NCBI RefSeq assembly: GCF_040784935.1
Contig: NZ_CP160680.1
Location: 3,814,501-3,878,500, forward strand
DNA length: 64,000 nt
Source: Lewinella sp. LCG006
GTDB taxonomy: Bacteria; Bacteroidota; Bacteroidia; Chitinophagales; Saprospiraceae
Direction: 5' to 3'
Positions 43,112 through 52,088 of the stretch are shown piece after piece. A program made the translations under genes and the position numbers. Each line of letters begins with the position of its first letter. Within the stretch, counting starts at the first letter, position 1. Below the pieces are notes generated by a model. It did no database searches, was not told the DNA's origin, and worked only from the letters and a program-made list of their open reading frames with translations.

Positions 43112-46100
43112 CTATTTCAATTCTGATAACAAAACTTCAACCGCCTTTTGCAATTGCTCATCACGACCTTCGGCCTTGCTGTTTTGACTGTTTTCTATCT
43201 GCACATCAGGAACAGCAGGCCCCAATTCCATGTTCTCACCAGTGGCTTTAACGTACCAGGCCCGGAAAGGCATCCGCACAAAGCTGCCATTGATCAGGCC
43301 CTGGCCTCCGGTAGAGATCACCGCCCCAAAGGTAGGCATTCCTACGAGGGTGCCATGATCTAGCGTCTTAAACGCGTGGGAAAATATTTCGGCATTAGAA
43401 TAGCTGGTCTGATTGCAAAGTGCGATACTGGGTTTGGTAAGTGCTGCTTGTGGCAAGCGTTCTCCGTAAGGGTAGTGATCGGCAAAATCAGGATGCTTAC
43501 CCTCCAACTTATCTACTGCTCCGCGGGGTACGGTGTAGGCGTGTTGGCGTACGTTGAGTACGGTCATGAGCATATCCGTGGTCCAGCCGCCGCCATTGTA
43601 GCGCACGTCAATAACGATACCTTCTTTGCCCAACCCGCTGGCGGTCAGCTCGCGTTCGAAGCGCTCGAAGCTTGGCCAGTTCATGCCCTGGATGTGAATA
43701 TAGCCCAAGCGCCCACCCGAATATTCTTCCGTCAGTCGTTTGCGTTCGGCTACCCATTCTTCGTACAATTCATCCCGCAAACTACTGGCTGGGCGGATCA
43801 CTACCTCGCGTGTTTTACCCGTTGCGTCCATGATGTTTAAGAGGGTACGATCATCGGCAGTACCTTGTAGGAGGCTGTACAGATTGGTGTTGCCATTCAC
43901 AGTTGTGCCATTGACTGCCAGGATGGTTTCTCCAACGGCCAGGCTACTCTTCTCCCGGTCGGCTGGCGAGCGGCTGACGATACGGGTGATCTTCACACCA
44001 TTGGTCGCAGGTTCTACTTCTACGCCTAGCAAGCCAGTACGATCGCGCTGGGTTTCTTCAGGATTAGATCCATACATGCCCATGTGGCTGGCATTGAGCT
44101 GACCGAGCATGGTGTTAAACAAGTCACGGAAATCTTGTTCGGTAGAGGCTGCCATTGCTAGCGGCTCGTACTTAGCGCGGAGTTTGTCCCAATCCTGGCC
44201 ATGGAAATTAGGGTCGTAAAACCCATCCCGCAATGCTCGCCAAGCTTCATTAAATACCTGCTGGCGTTCTTGCTGATAATCAATGGCCATGTTGGCGGAG
44301 AAGCCAAGGTTGTCGGCTTTTTTGCCGTCTACTTTCATGCTAGCTAAGGTTCCCCCTGATTTGAGTAGATACAGGGTTTTACCATCTTTGCCAACGATAA
44401 GGCTCCTGAGTTCGGTGTCTTCCAGCAAAGTGGTGGCTTCGGTGCCGTCCCATTTGATGCTTTGTAGGCCACCTCCACCAGGTGAGCCATTACGACCACC
44501 ATTGTTAGTGGTGAAAAAGAAGGTTTCTCCATCGGTACTGATACCCAGGTCTCCTTCGTCACCAGGTAAACGGGTTACTTGCACCAGGCGCTCGTGAATA
44601 TGCTTTAAGTCGATGACCGTAATAGAATCTTTTTCTGCTTTTTTATCGTCTTCCTGATCCTCTTCTTCCCATTCCCAGTCTTGTTTGGTGTTTTGCCAAT
44701 CGGCATCTCGCAACCAGGCAAACCACACATCGGTATCACCGTTGTTACGAATAGAAAGGAAGCCCAGCTTACTGCCATCAGCACTCCAGAATGGGCTGCT
44801 GTCGGAGCGCGGGTGCATACTTACGTTGACGGGTTTTTGACTGCCATCAGCTGCGTGGATATAGATTTCTGAATTGAAATCCAAATCAGAAAGCGAATAA
44901 GCCAACCACTGGCCGTCGGGGCTCCACCTTACACTTCGCGCTGTTGACCAACCATCGAGCAAGGTTTTTTCATTACTCAAACCTTCTGCCGTGATATCGG
45001 CCACGACCAATTGTCCACGACCTCGATTGATCGCAATTTTTTTGCCGTCGGGCGAAAGGCTAATGCTTTCTTCGTCAATGGGCGTATTGGTGAGTCGCTT
45101 GGTGGTTCTTTTTAAAGTACGGTAAAGATCGGATTGGTCGGGATCGGCAGAGTGCAGCACATAAAGTTCTTTGTTACCATCTCTATCGGAAATGAAAACC
45201 ACGGTACTGTCGTTCAACCACTGTGCATCTTGATCGCGGTAGGCGTGGCGGGTCAGTTGTACCACCCCTTTCTTATCTTTATCATTGACCCGCAGGAAAA
45301 TTTCACCACGGACACCAAAGAGGAGGTAGTTACCATTAGGAGAAACCGCCATTTCGGTAGCACCCCGGCTGAGGGTCTCCTGTTTTACGGGGTCAAAACG
45401 GTAGTCGGCCGTTACTTGGATATTCACCTTTTGGGCTTTGGAACTGCCATCCGTAGAGAGCGTGTAAATGCCGTTGCCGCGTTCGAAAACAAGCTGCTTA
45501 CCGTCGGCACTGACATCGAAATAGCGAATACCTTCGTCTTTGAAATTGGTCAATGGGCGAGCCAGGTCCTTGGTCAATACCCCGTTTTTACGGTATATAT
45601 TATAGCGACCATTGGCTGCGCTAAGGTAAAACAACTGCTGATCAGTGCCCCAGGCGGGGTGGCTTTCTTGGGCATCCTGAGCAGCCAAAGCCATGTAGTT
45701 TTTACTTTGAGTATCATACACCCAAATATTGCGATTGGCTGGCCCAGTGTAAGCTTCCCGAACGAAGCGGCAATTACCCGCTACGTAAGCTACATAACGC
45801 CCATCATTAGAAACACTGGCCATACTTCCGAAAGCATCCATCATGCGCTGAGGGGTTCCGCCCCTTGCAGAGACCTTGTAGATTTCATCATCGCGTTCCA
45901 CCTGGGTAAACATACGCGAACTAATGAAAACGATCTCATCATTGCCGTTCCACTGCGGGAAATTATCGCTCCCGGAGTAATAGGTAAGCCGTAATGGCAT
46001 TCCTCCCTGGGCATCCATTACAAAAATATCGTCGTTGCCGTAGCGGTTGCCTTCAAAAACAATGCGGCTGCCATCAGGACTCCATTGAGGGTGACTCTCG

Positions 46101-46291
46101 TAGCTTTCGTGGATCGTCAGGCGGCGAGCAATACCTCCTTTAGTGGGCACTGTCCAGATATCACCCTGATAAGAGAAGGCGATTTGTTGCCCGTCGGGGC
46201 TCAATGAAGGAAAACGCAATAAGGGTTCTTCCTGTGCAGAAAGCCCCAAGGTCAATAAGAGAAAGGCGAAAGAGAAGATAAATCTATTCAT
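43112..46291 (-). CDS. Tricorn-like protease (S41 family), exported
   Basis: A 1059-residue serine protease. Signal peptide (1-19, LGLSAQ), a PD40/WD40 beta-propeller half (about 25-620, SLSPDGQQIAFSYQGDIW and many repeats), a PDZ domain (about 745-850) and a C-terminal S41 catalytic domain with NQTSYSNAEIFSHAF (nucleophile Ser before Asn) and GPAVPDVQIE. Layout and length match Thermoplasma tricorn, which trims oligopeptides, but the signal peptide places this one in the envelope. An ATG 22 codons upstream is open but precedes the signal peptide with polar sequence. Confidence 0.92.
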   Translation of the reverse strand: MNRFIFSFAFLLLTLGLSAQEEPLLRFPSLSPDGQQIAFSYQGDIWTVPTKGGIARRLTIHESYESHPQWSPDGSRIVFEGNRYGNDDIFVMDAQGGMPLRLTYYSGSDNFPQWNGNDEIVFISSRMFTQVERDDEIYKVSARGGTPQRMMDAFGSMASVSNDGRYVAYVAGNCRFVREAYTGPANRNIWVYDTQSKNYMALAAQDAQESHPAWGTDQQLFYLSAANGRYNIYRKNGVLTKDLARPLTNFKDEGIRYFDVSADGKQLVFERGNGIYTLSTDGSSKAQKVNIQVTADYRFDPVKQETLSRGATEMAVSPNGNYLLFGVRGEIFLRVNDKDKKGVVQLTRHAYRDQDAQWLNDSTVVFISDRDGNKELYVLHSADPDQSDLYRTLKRTTKRLTNTPIDEESISLSPDGKKIAINRGRGQLVVADITAEGLSNEKTLLDGWSTARSVRWSPDGQWLAYSLSDLDFNSEIYIHAADGSQKPVNVSMHPRSDSSPFWSADGSKLGFLSIRNNGDTDVWFAWLRDADWQNTKQDWEWEEEDQEDDKKAEKDSITVIDLKHIHERLVQVTRLPGDEGDLGISTDGETFFFTTNNGGRNGSPGGGGLQSIKWDGTEATTLLEDTELRSLIVGKDGKTLYLLKSGGTLASMKVDGKKADNLGFSANMAIDYQQERQQVFNEAWRALRDGFYDPNFHGQDWDKLRAKYEPLAMAASTEQDFRDLFNTMLGQLNASHMGMYGSNPEETQRDRTGLLGVEVEPATNGVKITRIVSRSPADREKSSLAVGETILAVNGTTVNGNTNLYSLLQGTADDRTLLNIMDATGKTREVVIRPASSLRDELYEEWVAERKRLTEEYSGGRLGYIHIQGMNWPSFERFERELTASGLGKEGIVIDVRYNGGGWTTDMLMTVLNVRQHAYTVPRGAVDKLEGKHPDFADHYPYGERLPQAALTKPSIALCNQTSYSNAEIFSHAFKTLDHGTLVGMPTFGAVISTGGQGLINGSFVRMPFRAWYVKATGENMELGPAVPDVQIENSQNSKAEGRDEQLQKAVEVLLSELK

Positions 46292-46319
46292 ATCAAGGTT
46301 GTTTTTTTGTTTTGTGCGT

Positions 46320-46751
46320 GCGTAGTGCAGAGTGCGGTAATACTTCCGACCTCCCACTTCCCACTTCCGACTTCCGGCCTTGAGCGTTAGGTGGTACTTT
46401 TACACCCTTACACTTTTCCAACTTTTACACCTTTTCGGGTGCGTAGTGCAGAGTGCGGCAATACTTCCGACCTCCCACTTCCGATTTCCGACTTCGGACT
46501 TCCGGCCTTGAGCGTTAGGTGGTACTTTTACACCCTTACACTTTTCCAACTTTTACACCTTTTCGGGTGCGTAGTGCAGAGTGCGGTAATACTTCCGACC
46601 TCCCACTTCCGACTTCCGACTTCGGACTTCCGGCCTTGAGCGTTAGGTGGTACTTTTACACCCTTACACTTTTCCAACTTTTACACCTTTTCGGGTGCCT
46701 AGTGCAGAGTGCGGCAATACTTCCGACCTCCCACTTCCGATTTCCGACTTC
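46320..46751. repeat. Tandem array of 121-128-bp repeats
   Basis: Three full units (46320-46440, 46441-46568, 46569-46696) and a partial one (46697-46751). Each begins GCGTAGTGCAGAGTGCGG (unit 4 GCCTAG), goes through a run of ACTTCCG heptamers, then GGCCTTGAGCGTTAGGTGG and TTTTACACCCTTACACTTTTCC. The units differ mainly in the number and sequence of heptamers. It fills most of the gap between the BNR-protein and tricorn genes. Open frames across it are by-products. Confidence 0.9.
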
Positions 46752-46801
46752 TAGTGCGGTGCGTAGAGACATTGCATTACAACGTCTCTACGACAACATC
46801 T

Positions 46802-49800
46802 CTACTGTCCGCTCCACTCCGGCCAGCGGCCAGGGGTATACGGTGCATTATTCATTTCAATTTGTTTCTCCAGGGCAGTTATTTCGTTGGCGATCAACTT
46901 CAATTCCTGAAGGACTGGGCCAAACTGCTTGGCGGCAATACGATAGGCATCCAGGTACACCTGCGTTGGTGCCGAGGTTACATCCCAAAGACCGTATTCA
47001 CAGCGACCAATGCGTTCGCCAATACTTGGTGGTGTCTCAAACTGGTGCCGCGCGAGGGTTCGGTCTCCGTTCATTTTGCGGCTGAGTTCGCTGAGCTGCT
47101 GCTTGAGTTCACTGGCTTTAGCCAAAAGCCCCTCTGGAGCCGCGGGCATATCAAGAATGGCGGACTGGATGTGGTTGAGGTTTCTAGATAATTCCCTTTG
47201 GATGTCACTAGCTGCACTGAAGGCTTTACGTATATCGGCCACCTTGCGAACAAAAGCATCGTATTCCGCCCAATCCGTTTCCGGCATAGAGGATTGATTG
47301 AGATAGTTGAGGTCGAAACTGACGGGCTCCGTGAGTGGGCTGACTTCGCCATTTTCAAATTTACTTAACGCAACGGTGTACGTTCCCGGCATGGCCAAGT
47401 GCCCCAATTCAGCAGAACCAAATAGAACATCAGGCGCAGGAGTGTACCTACCCACGACTGGCGCGGGGGTATTGTGGCGCATGTCCCAAGTGAGGCGCTT
47501 GAGGCCTTTGGTGGCGGGAGCCTTTAGGTGGCGAACTACCTCTCCCTGAGCATTGCGGATGGTGAAAATCAGATAGGGATCTTCTTCGGCATCCTCCTGC
47601 CGCAGCTGGTCCAGGGTAGGGTAGGGGTCATCTTTGCTTTCCTTTTCTTTTTCTTGCCGTTGTTTTTCAAGGGTTTGAATGCTTTCTTTTAAGTAATAAG
47701 TAAATACGGCACCGGGTTTGGGGTTTGGAGTTGTGAAATAGCTACTTCCCAAGTGACCTTTGTCCCGTAGACCAATATCGGTACGCTCTACATATAGCAA
47801 GGCATCTTTTACAGAGAAGATATGAGTATCTTTGGCCAGTGCCTCTGCTGTGATTTCCCGTAAAGGGCTGTAGTCATCCAACACGTAGAAGCCACGACCA
47901 AAAGTGCCCAGTACCAAGTCATTCTCCCGTTTTTGAATCTCCATATCTCTTACGCCTACTGTTGGTAATCCCGCTTTAAGCGGAATCCAATGCTTGCCAG
48001 CATCAGGACTGAAGAATGCCCCAAATTCGGTGCCGCAGAATAGCAGATTAGGCTGAACATGGTCTTCCGCAATGGTGTATACACTGCCGCGTTCGGGCAA
48101 GGTGGCGTGGATCGGTGTCCAGGTTTTTCCAGCATCGGTGGTTTTGAAAAGATAAGGCTTGAAATCTCCGTATCGGTGATGGTTGAACGCCGCGTAAGCC
48201 GTGTTCTTATTGTGCTGTGAAGCAATGATTTGATTGACGTAAGTCATTTCCGGTACACCGGCAATACTTGCTATCTTCTGCCAGTTTTTTCCGCCGTCGG
48301 TCGTCAGGTGCATGAGGCCATCATCGGTTCCAACCCAAAGCATATTCTCATCGATACTACTTTCGGCAATTGTCGTCAGCTGGCCGAAGATATCAGTAGA
48401 GCCGTTTTTGGAGATCGCATCAACACTCCACACCTGATCCATTACCTTGAGGGTGTTACGATTAATCTGCGCAGAAAGGTCGGGGCTGATGACTTGCCAG
48501 GAGTCGCCCTGGTCGTCGGTGCGGAACAGTTTATTGGCACCAAAGTAAAGTCTTTTGTGGTTGTGGCTGGAGATCAGTAATGGGGCATCCCAGTTCCAGC
48601 GAAGGGCGGGTTCGTTTTCCCCTTCCATCGGTTTGATGTAGTAGTATTCTCCGTTGCCCCGGTCGTAGCGGCTCAAAGCACCGTACTGCGCTTGCGCGTA
48701 GATGATGTTGGGATTGGTGGGGTCTACCTGGGTTTCAAAACCATCACCAGTAGAGGTCACAAACCAGTCGGCATTGACAATTCCGTTCATGCTGGTGGTA
48801 CGGCTGGGGCCGCCCAGGCTGAGGTTGTCTTGGGTGCCGCCGTGAATATTGTAAAACGGCGTAGCGTTATCGGTAGCTACTTTGTAGAATTGGGTTACCG
48901 GCAGGTTGGACTTGAAATGCCAGGTGCCAGCCAGGTCCCAGGTTTCGTACACGCCTCCGTCGCAACCCACGAGCAAGTGGTTGGTATTGTCGGGGTCAAT
49001 CCAGATGGCGTGGTTGTCGATGTGCTTGTTGAGTTCCCCCAGGTTGCGGGTGGTTTTGCCACCGTCGTCACTGATCTGGTAGTAGGTGTCGGTAATGTAA
49101 ATGCGATCTACATCTACTGGGTCACAGGTCAGTTCCTGGTAATAGTTGCCGCTGGTGTAGGTGCCACTTTGCTTACTCCAGCTAGCGCCCGCATCATCAG
49201 TGCGGTAAATACCTCCTTTTTTATCATCAGCTTCCACAACCGCATATAGCACATTGGGGTTGACGGGAGAAATATCCAGCCCAATCCGGCCCACATCTCC
49301 TCCGGGGAGGCCTCCTTTGAGCGGCGTCCAGGTAGCTCCACCGTCGGTGGTTTTGAATAAGCCCGACTCAGGGCCACCACCGATATAGGTGAATACCTTG
49401 CGTTGGCGCTGGTGAAAAGCGGCGTACAGTACGTTGGGGTTGCGTGAATCCATGACCAGCTCGTTGCAGCCCGTATATTCGCTGACCTCTTTAACACAAG
49501 TCCAGGTGTCCCCACCATCGGTACTTTTGTAGACACCGCGTTCGCCGCCATTGCTCCAAACGGGGCCATAAGCCGCAACCCAGATAATGTCGGAGTTGGT
49601 AGGATCGACAATGATGTCGCCGATGTGTTCGGAGCTTTTCAAGCCTTTGTGTTCCCAGCTTTGGCCGCCATCGGTGCTTTTGTATACGCCATCGCCGTAG
49701 CCAACGGATCGTTGGTTATTGTTCTCTCCAGACCCCACCCAGACGGTGCTGGGCTGCTGCGGATCAAGGGTGATACAACCAATAGAATAGGAGTTTTGCT

Positions 49801-50104
49801 GGTCGAAAACAGGGGTAAAGGTTGTGCCGTGGTTGACGGTCTTCCAAACGCCTCCAGATGCGGTAGCAACGTAGTAGACATCTTTATTATCGGGATGCAC
49901 GGCAAAGTCGGCAATACGCCCGGAAGTAACCGCTGGGCCTACCGAACGAAAAGCGAGCGCGGAATAGGTGCTGGATTGTAGATGAAGCGGAGTTTCTTCT
50001 TTGGCCGGAGCCGGATCGTTTTGTTTTTTGCGTTGGGCAAAGGCTTGACCACAGAGAACAAAGCTGAGGAATAGAAGCAGGAAAATACTTTTGTTGCTAG
50101 GCAT
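46802..50104 (-). CDS. Large exported BNR/sortilin-type beta-propeller protein
   Basis: A 1100-residue protein with a signal peptide (MPSNKSIFLLLFLSFVLCGQAFAQ) and many Asp-box/BNR repeats such as STDGGQSWE, STDGGDTWT, TTDGGATWT, TTDGGKNW, TTDAGKTW and SPDAGKHW, expected to form one or two propellers (about 50-720). The C-terminal third contains a Lys/Glu-rich region and helical segments (about 800-1090). Similar proteins are often labelled glycosyl hydrolase, but no catalytic residues could be identified. It probably binds glycan or protein outside the cell. The ATG at 50104 fits the signal peptide. Confidence 0.85.
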   Translation of the reverse strand: MPSNKSIFLLLFLSFVLCGQAFAQRKKQNDPAPAKEETPLHLQSSTYSALAFRSVGPAVTSGRIADFAVHPDNKDVYYVATASGGVWKTVNHGTTFTPVFDQQNSYSIGCITLDPQQPSTVWVGSGENNNQRSVGYGDGVYKSTDGGQSWEHKGLKSSEHIGDIIVDPTNSDIIWVAAYGPVWSNGGERGVYKSTDGGDTWTCVKEVSEYTGCNELVMDSRNPNVLYAAFHQRQRKVFTYIGGGPESGLFKTTDGGATWTPLKGGLPGGDVGRIGLDISPVNPNVLYAVVEADDKKGGIYRTDDAGASWSKQSGTYTSGNYYQELTCDPVDVDRIYITDTYYQISDDGGKTTRNLGELNKHIDNHAIWIDPDNTNHLLVGCDGGVYETWDLAGTWHFKSNLPVTQFYKVATDNATPFYNIHGGTQDNLSLGGPSRTTSMNGIVNADWFVTSTGDGFETQVDPTNPNIIYAQAQYGALSRYDRGNGEYYYIKPMEGENEPALRWNWDAPLLISSHNHKRLYFGANKLFRTDDQGDSWQVISPDLSAQINRNTLKVMDQVWSVDAISKNGSTDIFGQLTTIAESSIDENMLWVGTDDGLMHLTTDGGKNWQKIASIAGVPEMTYVNQIIASQHNKNTAYAAFNHHRYGDFKPYLFKTTDAGKTWTPIHATLPERGSVYTIAEDHVQPNLLFCGTEFGAFFSPDAGKHWIPLKAGLPTVGVRDMEIQKRENDLVLGTFGRGFYVLDDYSPLREITAEALAKDTHIFSVKDALLYVERTDIGLRDKGHLGSSYFTTPNPKPGAVFTYYLKESIQTLEKQRQEKEKESKDDPYPTLDQLRQEDAEEDPYLIFTIRNAQGEVVRHLKAPATKGLKRLTWDMRHNTPAPVVGRYTPAPDVLFGSAELGHLAMPGTYTVALSKFENGEVSPLTEPVSFDLNYLNQSSMPETDWAEYDAFVRKVADIRKAFSAASDIQRELSRNLNHIQSAILDMPAAPEGLLAKASELKQQLSELSRKMNGDRTLARHQFETPPSIGERIGRCEYGLWDVTSAPTQVYLDAYRIAAKQFGPVLQELKLIANEITALEKQIEMNNAPYTPGRWPEWSGQ

Positions 50105-50263
50105 AAGTTGGTTGATTTGGCGACTGAATTTGATTGACCACAAAAATTCTTAGAAAAGGTGGGTTTTTCGGAATCGAAAAATAGTGAAAATCATAGACCT
50201 AAGGAAGTGACGTGGATGCCTTGGAACGAAAGGGGGGAATTCTGCTGTGAAAAAGGGTTTCTT

Positions 50264-50368
50264 TTGAACCACTAAGGGCACTTAAAGGGTGGTTTTTTTT
50301 GAACCATACGAGGGATTATAAAGGAATTTAAGAGAGGCGATAGACAGGGGAAATTCACGAATTTGCCC
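50264..50368. repeat. Dispersed repeat with AAATTC palindrome, copy 2
   Basis: TTTGAACCA...TTTGAACCATA...ATTATAA..GGAATTTA and then GGGGAAATTCACGAATTTGCCC (50347-50368). The same order of blocks recurs at 57083-57166, and the palindrome module also at 43045-43098. Confidence 0.65.
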
Positions 50369-50434
50369 GACATGCGAATTTGCTCGACGTACACATTTGT
50401 TTAACACAAAACGGAATTTTACGTACATATCGAA

Positions 50435-50569
50435 GCCGACAGTATTTTCCTGGCGCATAACATGGGCTCCATTGATGGTGTAGGCTTTGATAGCTTCCGC
50501 AAGGCTCAGGTTTTGAGGGTCTCTGGTGACGGCATTCTGAATACCAATAAATGGATTCAATGCACTTAC
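50435..50569 (-). pseudogene. Remnant of an amidohydrolase (YtcJ-like) gene
   Basis: About 45 codons read on the minus strand as LNPFIGIQNAVTRDPQN, LSLAEAIKAYTINGAHVMR and QENTVG. This resembles the C-terminal part of amidohydrolase-3/YtcJ-type proteins (AVTR..., LSLEEAL-AYT-NGA pattern). The reading frame then runs into unrelated repeat sequence without the expected metal-binding or ADLVVL end, and there is no N-terminal part. It is a decayed 3' fragment, directly after the SET gene. Confidence 0.6.
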
Positions 50570-50574
50570 AGCCC

Positions 50575-50961
50575 TTACTTCTCTTTAAACCACAGCTCCG
50601 TCTGGTGAAATTCGCCGTCGGTATAATTGATGGTGACTTCTTCGCCGGGCTGGATGTCTCGCAAGGCAATGATTTCGATGGTGTTCATCTCTAGGTCCAT
50701 CTCGTAGTCAGCATTCGCTTTAGAGGAGTGGTTGTACAGCGAACCAAAACCCAGCGCAATAGCGGATTCCCCCTCGTCGCCCCAAAGGAAATAATAATCA
50801 TGCAGTCTGGTCTGATGGATAAGAGCGGTATCCTCTTCCGAAAGCACTAAGACCGGGCAGGACTCGATATGGCTACCTTCTGGAATCTCCTGAGCAGTAA
50901 AAATCCCGCGCCCTCGACCCTTGGTCGTTTTGATGTAGAGGAATGGTAATCGGGTGGACAT
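50575..50961 (-). CDS. SET-domain protein
   Basis: A 128-residue protein that is almost only a SET domain: GRGIFTAQEIPEGSHIE near the start, SLYNHSSKANADYE (the NH-S motif of the cofactor pocket) and GEEVTINYTD at the end. SET domains transfer methyl groups from S-adenosylmethionine to lysine; the bacterial substrate is unknown. The ATG at 50961 is chosen because upstream codons run through GGAAGTC-type repeats. It lacks the Cys-rich post-SET part, as short bacterial SET proteins do. Confidence 0.82.
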   Translation of the reverse strand: MSTRLPFLYIKTTKGRGRGIFTAQEIPEGSHIESCPVLVLSEEDTALIHQTRLHDYYFLWGDEGESAIALGFGSLYNHSSKANADYEMDLEMNTIEIIALRDIQPGEEVTINYTDGEFHQTELWFKEK

Positions 50962-50995
50962 AGGGGGATGCGGAATTATAAGTAAGGAAATAATT

Positions 50996-51141
50996 AAGTC
51001 GGAATTGGGAAATCGGAAGTCGGAAATAGGGAGATACACACAAAGACAGGGGATAGATTCTGCCATTGAATTAAAGTGTGGAAAGTTGCCACTAGCGAAT
51101 ACAAATACTTCCGAATTCCCACTTCCGATTTCCGACTTCTT
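50996..51141. repeat. Inverted GGAAGTCGGAAAT-type repeats
   Basis: AAGTCGGAATTGGGAAATCGG (about 50996-51016) and its extension face the oppositely oriented ACTTCCGAATTCCCACTTCCG (51108-51128) and its extension across about 80 bp between the SET and biotin-carrier genes. The heptamer is that of the 46.3 kb array and of 53142-53176. Confidence 0.6.
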
Positions 51142-51628
51142 AAGCCTCCATCTTCACCAACAACTGCCCTTTTTCAACGGCAGCGCCTTTCGAGACAGGA
51201 ATTTTAGCGATAACGCCATCGGCGACGGCTTTGATGACGTTTTCCATCTTCATGGCTTCGAGGATGAGAATAGGTTGTCCGGCGGCGACGCTGTCTCCTG
51301 CTTTGGCCATTACTTGCAGTACCAGCCCTGGCATGGGTGCCATAATGTCGGCCACTACAGTAGTGTTGATTGCACCCAAGCCGAGACGTTCCACCATCTG
51401 ATCATAGGCATCGGCTAACTTGATCTCGTATTTGCTGCCATTGATTTTGATGGTAAATAGTTTACGCTGGAAATTGCGACTAACGAGTTCTGCACGGTAG
51501 GATTTGCCATTGGAGAGGATATGAAAATTACGCTCATCAATGGGCGTGAAATCCAGTTGGTCGATTTCATCACTGTTAAACTCGAAACGGCCATTGACTT
51601 TAGCACTGATGTCTTCCAGATGTTTCAT
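51140..51628 (-). CDS. Biotin carboxyl carrier protein (acetyl/propionyl-CoA carboxylase type)
   Basis: A 162-residue biotin-attachment protein. The biotinyl/lipoyl domain (about 90-162) holds EAMKMEN with the lysine to be biotinylated, preceded by APMPGLVLQVMAKAGDSVAAGQPILIL. The N-terminal half is the short domain found in carrier subunits of Bacteroidota acyl-CoA or oxaloacetate-type carboxylases. No carboxylase or carboxyltransferase gene is in the window. The ATG at 51628 (MKHLEDISAKV) is preferred over 51667. A -7 element lies 28 bp upstream. Confidence 0.88.
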   Translation of the reverse strand: MKHLEDISAKVNGRFEFNSDEIDQLDFTPIDERNFHILSNGKSYRAELVSRNFQRKLFTIKINGSKYEIKLADAYDQMVERLGLGAINTTVVADIMAPMPGLVLQVMAKAGDSVAAGQPILILEAMKMENVIKAVADGVIAKIPVSKGAAVEKGQLLVKMEA

Positions 51629-51655
51629 GGTTGGGCAGTTGTTAATTGTTCTCCC

Positions 51656-51663
51656 CAAAAGTA
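51656..51663 (-). promoter_or_regulatory. Bacteroidota -7 element (TACTTTTG) for the biotin carrier gene
   Basis: Minus-strand TACTTTTG fits TAnnTTTG, 28 bp before the ATG at 51628. A small palindrome (TTTTAGA-AAAA-TCTAAAA, 51673-51690) lies just upstream between the divergent genes. Confidence 0.5.
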
Positions 51664-51710
51664 ACATTATTGTTTTAGAAAAATCTAAAAAAGCAGCTTA
51701 CCTTTAACGG

Positions 51711-52073
51711 ATGCGAAACCTACTCTATCTTTTTGGCCTGGTCTTAATGGCGGTGCTGTTACACCAGTTTTTACCCTGGTACGCTATTGTTATTGCGGGC
51801 TTGCTGTTTGGTGCTTTTGCGCCGGTAACTTCTTCGGGGAAGGCATTTGCCTATGGCCTTTTAGCTGGAGCTATTGTCTGGGGCTTTTACAGTGGTTTTC
51901 TTAATTACAACAATGACAGTATTCTGGCCACTCGCATTGGCAATATGTTTGGTGGCCTCAGTGCTTGGAGCATGGTGGTCATTACAGCGCTAGTGGGAGG
52001 TATATTTGGAGGACTGGGGAGTATCACTGGCTTTTGGGGTAGAGAGTTGTTTGATAAACAAAACAGCCGCTAA
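51711..52073 (+). CDS. Small membrane protein of unknown function
   Basis: 120 residues, mostly hydrophobic, with about four membrane spans (roughly 3-20, 22-42, 45-65, 85-108) and a polar C-terminus (RELFDKQNSR). Gly/Ala-rich spans give a compact bundle. No family recognised. It begins 82 bp from the divergent biotin carrier gene and ends 15 bp before the deaminase gene, so the two are probably cotranscribed. Confidence 0.7.
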   Translation: MRNLLYLFGLVLMAVLLHQFLPWYAIVIAGLLFGAFAPVTSSGKAFAYGLLAGAIVWGFYSGFLNYNNDSILATRIGNMFGGLSAWSMVVITALVGGIFGGLGSITGFWGRELFDKQNSR

Positions 52074-52088
52074 AAAAAGCTACATTTC

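Noticed and set aside
45134-45994. Open frame of 286 codons on the plus strand
   Set aside because: Antisense to the beta-propeller half of the tricorn-like gene; a by-product of its codon use.
46320-46751. Possible CRISPR array
   Set aside because: The units are 121-128 bp and nearly identical throughout, with no conserved short repeat plus unique spacer pattern and no cas gene nearby.
46391-47191. Open frames with repeating peptide segments
   Set aside because: They are translations of the 121-128-bp tandem array and of the antisense end of the BNR-protein gene.
46802-50104. Glycosyl hydrolase label for the BNR protein
   Set aside because: Asp-box propellers are shared by sialidases and non-enzymes such as sortilin; no arginine triad or other catalytic set could be identified.
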